From positions 20,946,025 through 21,010,024 of the forward strand of contig OU612070.1 in the NCBI GenBank assembly GCA_914767715.1: a stretch of DNA of 64,000 nt, in the 5' to 3' direction. Shown here piece by piece: positions 39,561-51,100 of this stretch (position 1 is the first letter of the stretch; every line of letters begins with the position of its first letter). The translations under genes were made by a program, and so were the position numbers. The notes under the pieces are model-generated. The model did not search any database and was not told the DNA's origin. It was given only the letters and a program-made list of their open reading frames with translations. The stretch comes from Membranipora membranacea (lineage: Eukaryota > Bryozoa > Gymnolaemata > Cheilostomatida > Membraniporidae).

Positions 39561-39580
39561 CGCTGACGGAGACCCGCAGA
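39561..39580. repeat. Loss of one ACGGAGA copy (7-bp deletion)
   Basis: All other units I read carry ACGGAGA twice in tandem, as at 40-53 in the reference monomer. Here only one copy remains, giving GCTGACGGAGACCCGC. This is a simple replication-slippage product. Confidence 0.75.
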
Positions 39581-39708
39581 GACAAACGGACTTCAGATTT
39601 GAGACGAGCAGGAGTTGCTCCTCCTTATGAGGTAGGTTAAAAGCAAATGTATTTTTTGACCCGGGCGAAAAAAAACCATGATACCCTCCCTTGGTATAAT
39701 TTTTGAAA

Positions 39709-42700
39709 TTTCCAGTCAGCGTAATTACCAACCAGTTAATCGGAGGATCCCAATATTCTGCAGTTTGAATAAGGCCAATAAGGGCTTGAAGTGGTCGGAG
39801 TTAAATAAGAATCCAACAGAGTTTTAATTTTTCAATGCTGCCGTTTGGCATGTTTTTTTTTTGGCAAAAGTGGACGTCGTTAAAGTTGGCGCTGACGGAG
39901 AACGGAGACCCGCAGAGACAAACGGACTTCAGGTTTGAGACGAGCAGGAGTTGCTCCTCCTTATGAGGTAGGTTAAAAGCAAATCTATTTTTTGACCTGG
40001 GCGAAAAAAAACCATGATACCCTCCCTTGGTATAATTTTTGAAATTTCAAGTCAGCGTAATTACCAACCAGTTAATCGGAGGATCCCAATATTCTGCAGT
40101 TTGAATAAGGCCAATAAGGGCTTGAAGTGGCGGAGTTAGATTAAAATCCAACAGAGTTTTAATTTTTCAATGCTGCCGTTTGGCATTTTTTTTTTGGCAA
40201 AAGTGGACGTCGTTAAAGTTGGCGCTGACGGAGAACGGAGACCCGCAGAGACAAACGGACTTCAGATTTGAGACGAGCAGGAGTTGCTCCTCCTTATGAG
40301 GTAGGTTAAAAGCAAATCTATTTTTTGACCCGGGCGAAAAAAAACCATGATACCCTCCCTTGGTATAATTTTTGAAATTTCAAGTCAGCGTAAATACCAA
40401 CCAGTTAATCGGAGGATCCCAATATTCTGCAGTTTGAATAAGGCCAATAAGGGCTTGAAGTGGTCGGAGTTAGATAAGAATCCAACAGAGTTTTAATTTT
40501 TCAATGCTGCCATTTGGCTTTTTTTTCTGTGGCAAAAGTGGACGTCGTTAAAGTTGGCGCTGACGGAGAACGGAGACCCGCAGAGACAAACGGACTTCAG
40601 ATTTGAGACGAGCAGGGGTTGCTCCTCCTTAGGAGGTAGGTTAAAAGCAAATCTATTTTTTGACCAGGGCGAAAAAAACCATGATACCCTCCCTTGGTAT
40701 AATTTTTGAAATTTCAAGTCAGCGTAATTACCAACCAGTTAATCGGAGGATCCCAATATTCTGCAGTTTGAATAAGGCCAATAAGGGCTTGAAGTGGTCG
40801 GAGTAAGATAAGAATCCAACAGAGTTTTACTTTTTCAATGCTGCCGTTTGGCATGTTTTTTTTTGGCAAAAGTGGACGTCGTTAAAGTTGTCGCTGACGG
40901 AGAACGGAGACCCGCAGAGACAAACGGACTTCAGATTTGAGACTAGCAGGGGTTGCTCCTCCTTTTGAGGTAGGTTAAAAGCAAATCTATTTTTTGACCC
41001 GGGCGAAAAAAAACCATGATACCCTCCCTTGGTATAATTTTTGAAATTTCAAGTCAGCGTAATTACCAACCAGTTAATCGGAAGATCCCAATATTCTGCA
41101 GTTTGAATAAGGCCAATAAGGGCTTGAAGTGGTCGGAGTTAGATAAGAATCCAACAGAGTTTTAATTTTTCAATGCTGCCGTTTGGCATGTTTTTTTTTT
41201 GGCAAAAGTGGACGTCGTTAAAGTTGGCGCTGACGGAGAACGGAGACCCGCAGAGACAAACGGACTTCAGATTTGAGACGAGCAGGGGTTGCTCCTCCTT
41301 ATGAGGTAGGTTAAAAGCAAATCTATTTTTTGACCCGGGCGAAAAAAAACCATGATACCCTCCCTTGGTATAATTTTTGAAATTTCAAGTCAGCGTAATT
41401 ACCAACCAGTTAATCGGAGGATCCCAATATTCTGCAGTTTGAATAAGGCCAATAAGGGCTTGAAGTGGTCGGAGTTAGATAAGAATCCAACAGAGTTTTA
41501 ATTTTTCAATGCTGCCGTTTGGCATGTTTTTTTTTGGCAAAAGTGGACGTCGTTAAAGTTGGCGCTGACGGAGAACGGAGACCCGCAGAGACAAACGGAC
41601 TTCAGATTTGAGACGAGCAGGGGTTGCTCCTCTTTATGAGGTAGGTTAAAAGCAAATCTATTTTTTGACCCGGGCGAAAAAAAACCATGATACCCTCCCT
41701 TGGTATAATTTTTGAAATTTCAAGTCAGCGTAATTACCAACCAGTTAATCGGAGGATCCCAATATTCTGCAGTTTGAATAAGGCCAATAAGGGCTTGAAG
41801 TGGTCGGAGTTAGATAAGAATCCAACAGAGTTTTAATTTTTCAATGCTGCCGTTTGGCATGTTTTTTTTTGGCAAAAGTTGCATCGTTAAAGTTGGCGCT
41901 GACGGAGAACGGACACCCGCAGAGACAAACGGACTTCAGATTTGAGACTAGCAGGGGTTGCTCCTCCTTTTGAGGTAGGTTAAAAGCAAATCTATTTTTT
42001 GACCCGGGCGAAAAAAACCCATGATACCCTCCCTTGGTATAATTTTTGAAATTTCAAGTCAGCGTAATTACCAACCAGTTAATCGGAAGATCCCAATATT
42101 CTGCAGTTTGAATAAGGCCAATAAGGGCTTGAAGTGGTCGGAGTTAGATAAGAATCCAACAGAGTTTTAATTTTTCAATGCTGCCGTTTGGCATGTTTGT
42201 TTTTTGGCAAAAGTGGACGTCGTTAAAGTTGGCGCTGACGGAGAACGGAGACCCGCAGAGACAAACGGACTTCAGATTTGAGACGAGCAGGGGTTGCTCC
42301 TCCTTATGAGGTAGGTTAAAAGCAAATCTATTTTTTGACCCGGGCGAAAAAAAACCATGATACCCTCTCTTGGTATAATTTTTGAAATTTCAAGTCAGCG
42401 TAATTACCAACCAGTTAATCGGAGGATCCCAATATTCTGCAGTTTGAATAAGGCCAATAAGGGCTTGAAGTGGTCGGAGTTAGATAAGAATCCAACAGAG
42501 TTTTAATTTTTCAATGCTGCCGTTTGGCATGTTTTTTTTTGGCAAAAGTGGACGTCGTTAAAGTTGGCGCTGACGGAGAACGGAGACCCGCAGAGACAAA
42601 CGGACTTCAGATTTGAGACGAGCAGGGGTTGCTCCTCTTTATGAGGTAGGTTAAAAGCAAATCTATTTTTTGACCCGGGCGAAAAAAAACCATGATACCC

Positions 42701-43530
42701 TCCCTTGGTATAATTTTTGAAATTTCAAGTCAGCGGAATTACCAACCAGTTAATCGGAGGATCCCAATATTCTGCAGTTTGAATAAGGCCAATAAGGGCT
42801 TGAAGTGGTCGGAGTTAGATAAGAATCCAACAGAGTTTTAATTTTTCAATGCTGCCGTTTGGCATGTTTTTTTTTGGCAAAAGTGGACGTCGTTAAAGTT
42901 GGCGCTGACGGAGAACGGAGACCCGTAGAGACAAACGGACTTCAGATTTGAGACGAGCAGGAGTTGCTCCTCCTTATGAGGTAGGTTAAAAGCAAATCTA
43001 TTTTTTGACCCGGGCGAAAAAAAACCATGATACCCTCCCTTGGTATAATTTTTGAAATTTCAAGTCAGCGTAATTACCAACCAGTTAATCGGAGGATCCC
43101 AATATTCTGCAGTTTGAATAAGGCCAATAAGGGCTTGAAGTGGTCGGAGTTAGATAAGAATCCAACAGAGTTTTAATTTTTCAATGCTGCCGTTTGGCAT
43201 GTTTTTTTTTGGCAAAAGTGGACGTCGTTAAAGTTGGCGCTGACGGAGAACGGAGACCCGCAGAGACAAACGGACTTCAGATTTGAGACGAGCAGGGGTT
43301 GCTCCTCCTTATGAGGTAGGTTAAAAGCAAATCTATTTTTTGACCCGGGCGAAAAAAAACCATGATACCCTCCCTTGGTATAATTTTTGAAATTTCAAGT
43401 CAGCGTAATTACCAACCAGTTAATCGGAGGATCCCAACATTCTGCAGTTTGAAGAAGGCCAATAAGGGCTTGAAGTGGTCGGAGTTAGATAAGAATCCAA
43501 CAGAGTTTTAGTTTTTCAATACTGGCGTTT
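39709..43530. repeat. Domain B derivative 2 of the source block
   Basis: Markers at 39709, 40125, 40507 and 41879 lie 10032-10033 bp to the right of 29676, 30092, 30474 and 31847. Markers at 41946, 42733 and 43517 lie 9362 bp to the right of 32584, 33371 and 34155. The offset falls by about 671 bp, two monomers, inside a single hybrid unit. This is therefore a copy of the second half of the source block with a two-monomer deletion. It shares otherwise rare changes with the source, for example the word CCGTAGAGAC at about 33.56 and 42.92 kb, which derivative 1 lacks. Confidence 0.75.
41919..41945. other. Mapped unequal-exchange junction inside one monomer
   Basis: Left of this interval the unit carries TTGCATCG and GGACACCC, the type found at about 31.85-31.89 kb. 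Right of it the same unit carries GACTAGCAGG and CTTTTGAGG, the type found at about 32.58-32.61 kb. The exchange point therefore falls in the roughly 30 bp between the last left marker (GGACACCC, ending at 41918) and the first right marker (the T of GACTAG). Both flanking types are independently present elsewhere in the array, which makes a hybrid more likely than separate mutations. Confidence 0.65.
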
Positions 43531-45270
43531 GGCATGTTTTTTTTTGGCAAAAGTGGACGTCGTTAAAGTTGGCGCTGACGGAGAACGGAGACCCGCAGAG
43601 ACAAACGGACTACAGATTTGAGACGAGCAGGGGTTGCTCCTCCTTATGAGGTGGGTTAAAAGCAAATCTATTTTTTGACCCGGGCGAAAAAAAACCATGA
43701 TACCCTCCCTTGGTATAATTTTGGAAATTTCAAGTCAGCGTAATTACCAACCAGTTAATCGGAGGATCCCAATATTCTGCAGTTTGAATAAGGCCAATAA
43801 GGGTTTGAAGTGGTCGGAGTTAGATAAGAATCCAACAGAGTTTTAATTTTTCAATGCTGCCGTTTGGCATGTTTTTTTTGGCAAAAGTGGACGTCGTTAA
43901 AGTTGGCGCTGACGGAGAACGGAGACCCGCAGAGACAAACGGACTTCAGATTTGAGACGAGCAGGAGTTGCTCCTCCTTATGAGGTAGGTTAAAAGCAAA
44001 TCTATTTTTTGACCCGGGCGAAAAAAAACCATGATACCCTCCCTTGGTATAATTTTTGAAATTTCAAGTCAGCGTAATTACCAACCAGTTAATCGGAGGA
44101 TCCCAATATTCTGCAGTTTGAATAAGGCCAATAAGGGCTTGAAGTGGTCGGAGTTAGATAACAATCCAACAGAGTTTTAATTTTTCAATGCTGCCGTTTG
44201 GCATGCTTTTTTTGGCAAAAGTGGACGTCGTTAAAGTTGGCGCTGACGGAGAACGGAGACCCGCAGAGACAAACGGACTTCAGATTTGAGACGAGCAGGA
44301 GTTGCTCCTCCTTATGAGGTAGGTTAAAAGCAAATCTATTTTTTGACCCGGGCGAAAAAAAACCATGATACCCTCCCTTGGTGTAATTTTTGAAATTTCA
44401 AGTCAGCGTAATTACCAACCAGTTAATCGGAGGATCCCAATATTCTGCAGTTTGAATAAGGCCAATAAGGGCTTGAAGTGGTCGGAGTTAGATAACAATC
44501 CAACAGAGTTTTAATTTTTCAATGCTGCCGTTTGGCATGTTTTTTTTGGCAAAAGTGGACGTCGTTAAAGTTGGCGCTGACGGAGAACGGAGACCCGCAG
44601 AGACAAACGGACATCAGATTTGAGACGAGCAGGAGTTGCTCCTCCTTATGAGGTAGGTTAAAAGCAAATCTATTTTTTGACCCGGGCGAAAAAAAACCAT
44701 GATACCCTCCCTTGGTATAATTTTTGAAATTTCAAGTCAGCGTAATTACCAACCAGTTAATCGGAGGATCCCAATATTCTGCAGTTTGAATAAGGCCAAT
44801 AAGGGCTTGAAGTGGTCGGAGATAGATAAGAATCCAACAGAGTTTTAATTTTTCAATGCTGCCGTTTGGCATGTTTTTTTTGGGCAAAAGTGGACGTCGT
44901 TAAAGTTGGCGCTGACGGAGAACGGAGACCCGCAGAGACAAACGGACTTCAGATTTGAGACGAGCAGGAGTTGCTCCTCCTTATGAGGTAGGTTAAAAAC
45001 AAATCTATTTTTTGACCAGGGCGAAAAAAAACCATGATACCCTCCCTTGGTATAATTTTTGAAATTTCAAGTCAGCGTAATTACCAACCAGTTAATCGGA
45101 GGATCCCAATATTCTGCAGTTTGAATAAGGCCAATAAGGGCTTGAAGTGGTCGGAGTTAGATAAGAATCCAACAGAGTTTTAATTTTTCAATGCTGCCGT
45201 TTGGCATGTTTTTTTTGGCAAAAGTGGACGTCGTTAAAGTTGGCGCTGACGGAGAACGGAGACCCGCAAA
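43531..45270. repeat. Junction between domains B and C, satellite only
   Basis: Diverged 335-bp monomers continue without interruption. The variant GATAACAATCC, which replaces GATAAGAATCC and is frequent in domain C, first appears at about 44157 and recurs in the next unit at about 44491. T-tract lengths shorten in several units. I could not assign these units confidently to a duplicated block, and I see no gene or foreign insertion. Confidence 0.6.
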
Positions 45271-47350
45271 GACAAACAAACTTCAGATTTGAGACGAGCA
45301 GGAGTTGCTCCTCCTTATGAGGTAGGTTAAAAGCAAATCTATTTTTCGACCCGGGCGAAAAAAAAACCATGATACCCTCCCTTGGTATAATTTTTGAAAT
45401 TTCAAGTCAGCGTAATTACCAACCAGTTAATCGGAGGATCCCAATATTCTGCAGTTTGAATAAGGCCAATAAGGGCTGGAAGTGGTCGGAGTTAGATAAG
45501 AATCCAACAGAGTTTTAATTTTTCAATGCTGCCGTTTGGCATGTTTTTTTTTGGCAAAAGTGGACGTCGTTAAAGTTGGCGCTGACGGAGAACGGAGACC
45601 CGCAGAGACAAACGGACTACAGATTTGAGACGAGCAGGAGTTGCTCCTCCTTATGAGGTAGGTTAAAAGCAAATCTATTTTTTGACCCGGGCGAAAAAAA
45701 ACCATGATACCCTCCCTTGGTATAATTTTTGAAATTTCAAGTCAGCGTAATTACCAACCAGTTAATCGGAGGATCCCAATATTCTGCAGTTTGAATAAGG
45801 CCAATAAGGGCTTGAAGTGGTCGGAGTTAGATAAGAATCCAACAGAGTTTTAATTTTTCAATGCTGCCGTTTGGCATGTTTTTTTTTGGCAAAAGTGGAC
45901 GTCGTTAAAGTTGGCGCTGACGGAGAACGGAGACCCGCAGAGACAAACGGACTTTAAATTTGAGACGAGCAGGAGTTGCTCCTCCTTATGAGGTGGGTTA
46001 AAAGCAAATCTATTTTTTGACCCGGGCGAAAAAAAACCATGATACCCTCCCTTGGTATAATTTTTGAAATTTCAAGTCAGCGTAATTACCAACCTGTTAA
46101 TCGGAGGATCCCAATATTCTGCAGTTTGAATAAGGCCAATAAGGGCTTGAAGTGGTCGGAGTTAGATAACAATCCAACAGAGTTTTAATTTTTCAATGCT
46201 GCCGTTTGGCATGTTTTTTTTTGGCAAAAGTGGACGTCGTTAAAGTTGGCGCTGACGGAGAACGGAGACCCGCAGAGACAAACGGACTTCAGATTTGAGA
46301 CGAGCAGGAGTTGCTCCTCCTTATGAGGTAGGTTAAAAGCAAATCTATTTTTTGACCCGGGCGAAAAAAAACCATGATACCCTCCCTTGGTATAATCTTT
46401 GAAATTTCAAGTCAGCGTAATTACCAACCAGTTAATCGGAGGATCCCAATATTCTGCAGTTTGAATAAGGCCAATAAGGGCTTGAAGTGGTCGGAGTTAG
46501 ATAAGAATCCAACAGAGTTTGAATTTTTCAATGCTGCCGTTTGGCATGTTTTTTTTGGGCAAAAGTGGACGTCGTTAAAGTTGGCGCTGACGGTGAACGG
46601 AGACCTGCAGAGACAAACGGACTTCAGATTTGAGACGAGCAGGAGTTGCTCCTCCTTATGAGGTAGGTTAAAAGCAACTCTATTTTTTGACCCGGGCGAA
46701 AAAAAACCATGATACCCTCCCTTGGTATAATTTTTGAAATTTCAAGTCAGCGTAATTACCAACCAGTTAATCTGAGGATCCCAATATTCTGCAGTTTGAA
46801 TAAGGCCAATAAGGGCTTGAAGTGGTCGGAGTTAGATAACAATCCAACAGAGTTTTAATTTTTCAATGCTGCCGTTTGGCATGTTTTTTTATGCAAAAGT
46901 GGACGTCAATAAAGTTGGCGCTGACGGAGAACGGAGACCCGCAGAGACAAACGGACTTCAGATTTGAGACGAGCAGGAGTTGCTCCTCCTTATGAGGAAG
47001 GTTAAAAGCAAATCTATTTTTTGACCCGGGCGAAAAAAAACCATGATACCCTCCCTTGGTATAATTTTTGAAATTTCAAGTCAGCGTAATTACCAACCAG
47101 TTAATCGGAGGATCCCAATATTCTGCAGTTTGAATAAGGCCAATAAGGGCTTGAAGTGGTCGGAGTTAGATAAGAATCCAACAGAGTTTTAATTTTTCAA
47201 TGCTGCCGTTTGGCATGTTTTTTTTTGGCAAAAGTGGACGTCGTTAAAGTTGGCGCTGACGGAGAACGGAGACCCGCAGAGACAAACGGACTTCAGATTT
47301 GAGACGAGCAGGAGTTGCTCCTCCTTATGAGGTAGGTTAAAAGCAAATCA
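45271..47350. repeat. Domain C partial higher-order unit (C1)
   Basis: Four markers recur exactly 3350 bp (10 monomers) to the right, in the first complete higher-order unit: GACAAACAAAC at 45271, GGGCTGGAAG at about 45473, TATAATCTTTG at 46391 and AATCTGAGGATC at about 46769. GAGGAAGG at 46994 follows the same offset within one base. GAGGAAGG occurs again 670 bp later at 47664, indicating a local two-monomer duplication. One unit has a disrupted T tract and GTCAATAAAG at about 46890-46915, seen nowhere else. Confidence 0.65.
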
Positions 47351-48134
47351 ATTTTTTGACCCGGGCGAAAAAAAACCATGATACCCTCCCTTGGTATAAT
47401 TTTTGAAATTTCAAGTCAGCGTAATTACCAACCAGTTAATCGGAGGATCCCAATATTCTGCAGTTTGAATAAGGCCAATAAGGGCTTGAAGTGGTCGGAG
47501 TTAGATAACAATCCAACAGAGTTTTAATTTTTCAATGCTGCCGTTTGGCATGTTTTTTTTTGGCAAAAGTGGACGTCGTCAAAGTTGGCGCTGACGGAGA
47601 ACGGAGACCCGCAGAGACAAACGGACTTCAGATTTGAGACGAGCAGGAGTTGCTCCTCCTTATGAGGAAGGTTAAAAGCAAATCTATTTTTTGACCCGGG
47701 CGAAAAAAAACCATGATACCCTCCCTTGGTATAATTTTTGAAATTTCAAGTCAGCGTAATTACCAACCAGTTAATCGGAGGATCCCAATATTCTGCAGTT
47801 TGCATAAGGCCAATAAGGGCTTGAAGTGGTCGGAGTTAGATAAGAATCCAACAGAGTTTTAATTTTTCAATGCTGCCGTTTGGCATGTTTTTTTTTGGCA
47901 AAAGTGGACGTCGTTAAAGTTGGCGCTGACGGAGAACGGAGACCCGCAGAGACAAACGGACTTCAGATTTGAGACGAGCAGGAGTTGCTCCTCCTTATGA
48001 GGCAGGTTGAAAGCAAATCTATTTTTTGACCCGGGCGAAAAAAAACCATGATACCCTCCCTTGGTATAATTTTTGAAATTTCAAGTCAGCGTAATTACCA
48101 ACCAGTTAATCGGAGGATCCCAATATTCTGCAGT

Positions 48135-51100
48135 TTGGATAAGGCCAATAAGGGCTTGAAGTGGTCGGAGTTAGATAAGAATCCAACAGAGTTTTAATTT
48201 TTCAATGCTGCCGTTTGGCATGTTTTTTTTTGGCAAAAGTGGACGTCGTTAAAGTTGGCGCTGACGGAGAACGGAGACCCGCAGAGACAAACGGACTGCA
48301 GATTTGAGACGAGCAGGAGTTGCTCCTCCTTATGAGGTAGGTTAAAAACAAATCTATTTTTTGACCCGGGCGAAAAAAAACCATGATACCCTCCCTTGGT
48401 ATAATTTTTGAAATTTCAAGTCAGCGTAATTACCAACCAGTTAATCGGAGGATCCCAATATTCTGCAGTTTGAATAAGGCCAATAAGGGCTTGAAGTGGT
48501 CGGAGTTAGATAAGAATCCAACAGAGTTTTAATTTTTCAATGCTGCCGTTTGGCATGTTTTTTTTTGGCAAAAGTGGACGTCGTTAAAGTTGGCGCTGAC
48601 GGAGAACGGAGACCCGCAGAGACAAACAAACTTCAGATTTGAGACGAGCAGGAGTTGCTCCTCCTTATGAGGTAGGTTAAAAGCAAATCTATTTTTCGAC
48701 CCGGGCGAAAAAAAAACCATGATACCCTCCCTTGGTATAATTTTTGAAATTTCAAGTCAGCGTAATTACCAACCAGTTAATCGGAGGATCCCAATATTCT
48801 GCAGTTTGAATAAGGCCAATAAGGGCTGGAAGTGGTCGGAGTTCGATAAGAATCCAACAGAGTTTTAATTTTTCAATGCTGCCGTTTGGCATGTTTTTTT
48901 TTGGCAAAAGTGGACGTCGTTAAAGTTGGCGCTGACGGAGAACGGAGACCCGCAGAGACAAACGGACTTCAAATTTGAGACGAGCAGGAGTTGCTCCTCC
49001 TTATGAGGTGGGTTACAAGCAAATCTATTTTTTGACCCGGGCGAAAAAAAACCATGATACCCTCCCTTGGTATAATTGTTGAAATTTCAAGTCAGCGTAA
49101 TTACCAACCTGTTAATCGGAGGATCCCAATATTCTGCAGTTTGAATAAGGCCAATAAGGGCTTGAAGTGGTCGGAGTTAGATAACAATCCAACAGAGTTT
49201 TAATTTTTCAATGCTGCCGTTTGGCATGTTTTTTTTTGGCAAAAGTGGACGTCGTTAAAGTTGGCGCTGACGGAGAACGGAGACCCGCAGAGACAAACGG
49301 ACTTCAGATTTGAGACGAGCAGGAGTTGCTCCTCCTTATGAGGTAGGTTAAAAGCAAATCTATTTTTTGACCCGGGCGAAAAAAAACCATGATACCCTCC
49401 CTTGGTATAATTTTTGAAATTTCAAGTCAGCGTAATTACCAACCAGTTAATCGGAGGATCCCAAGATTCTGCAATTTGAATAAGGCCAATAAGGGCTTGA
49501 AGTGGTCGGAGTTAGATAAGAATCCAACAGAGTTTTAATTTTTCAATGCTGCCGTTTGGCATTTTTTTTTTTGGCAAAAGTGGACGTCGTTAAAGTTGGC
49601 GCTGACGGAGAACGGAGACCCGCAGAGACAAACGGACTTCAGATTTGAGACGAGCAGGAGTTGCTCCTCTTTATGAGGTAGGTTAAAAGCAAATCTATTT
49701 TTTGACCCGGGCGAAAAAAAACCATGATACCCTCCCTTGGTATAATCTTTGAAATTTCAAGTCAGCGTAATTACCAACCAGTTAATCGGAGGATCCCAAT
49801 ATTCTGCAGTTTGAATAAGGCCAATAAGGGCTTGAAGTGGTCGGAGTTAGATAAGAATCCAACAGAGTTTTAATTTTTCAATGCTGCCGTTTGGCATGTT
49901 TTTTTTGGGCAAAAGTGGACGTCGTTAAAGTTGGCGCTGACGGTGAACGGAGACCTGCAGAGACAAACGGACTTCAGATTTGAGACGAGCAGGAGTTGCT
50001 CCTCCTTATGAGGTAGGTTAAAAGCAAATCTATTTTTTGACCCGGGCGAAAAAAAACCATGATACCCTCCCTTTGTATAATTTTTGAAATTTCAAGTCAG
50101 GGTAATTACCAACCAGTTAATCTGAGGATCCCAATATTCTGCAGTTTGAATAAGGCCAATAAGGGCTTGAAGTGGTCGGAGTTAGATAACAATCCAACAG
50201 AGTTTTAATTTTTCAATGCTGCCGTTTGGCATGTTTTTTTTTGGCAAAAGTGGACGTCGTCAAAGTTGGCGCTGACGGAGAACGGAGACCCGCAGAGACA
50301 AACGGACTTCAGATTTGAGACGAGCAGGAGTTGCTCCTCCTTATGAGGAAGGTTAAAAGCAAATCTATTTTTTGACCCGGGCGAAAAAAAACCATGATAC
50401 CCTCCCTTGGTATAATTTTTGAAATTTCAAGTCAGCGTAATTACCAACCAGTTAATCGGAGGATCCCAATATTCTGCAGTTTGCATAAGGCCAATAAGGG
50501 CTTGAAGTGGTCGGAGTTAGATAAGAATCCAACAGAGTTTTAATTTTTCAATGCTGCCGTTTGGCATGTTTTTTTTTGGCAAAAGTGGACGTCGTTAAAG
50601 TTGGCGCTGACGGAGAACGGAGACCCGCAGAGACAAACGGACTTCAGATTTGAGACGAGCAGGAGTTGCTCCTCCTTATGAGGCAGGTTAAAAGCAAATC
50701 TATTTTTTGACCCGGGCGAAAAAAAACCATGATACCCTCCCTTGGTATAATTTTTGAAATTTCAAGTCAGCGTAATTACCAACCAGTTAATCGGAGGATC
50801 CCAATATTCTGCAGTTTGAATAAGGCCAATAAGGGCTTGAAGTGGTCGGAGTTAGATAAGAATCCAATAGAGTTTTAATTTTTCAATGCTGCCGTTTGGC
50901 TTTTTTTTTTGGCAAAAGTGGACGTCGTTAAAGTTGGCGCTGACGGAGAACGGAGACCCGCAGAGACAAACGGACTTCAGATTTGAGACGAGCAGGAGTT
51001 GCTCCTCTTTATGAGGTAGGTTACAAGCAAATCTATTTTTTGACCCGGGCGAAAAAAAAACCATGATGCCCTCCCTTGGTATAATTTTTGAAATTTCAAG

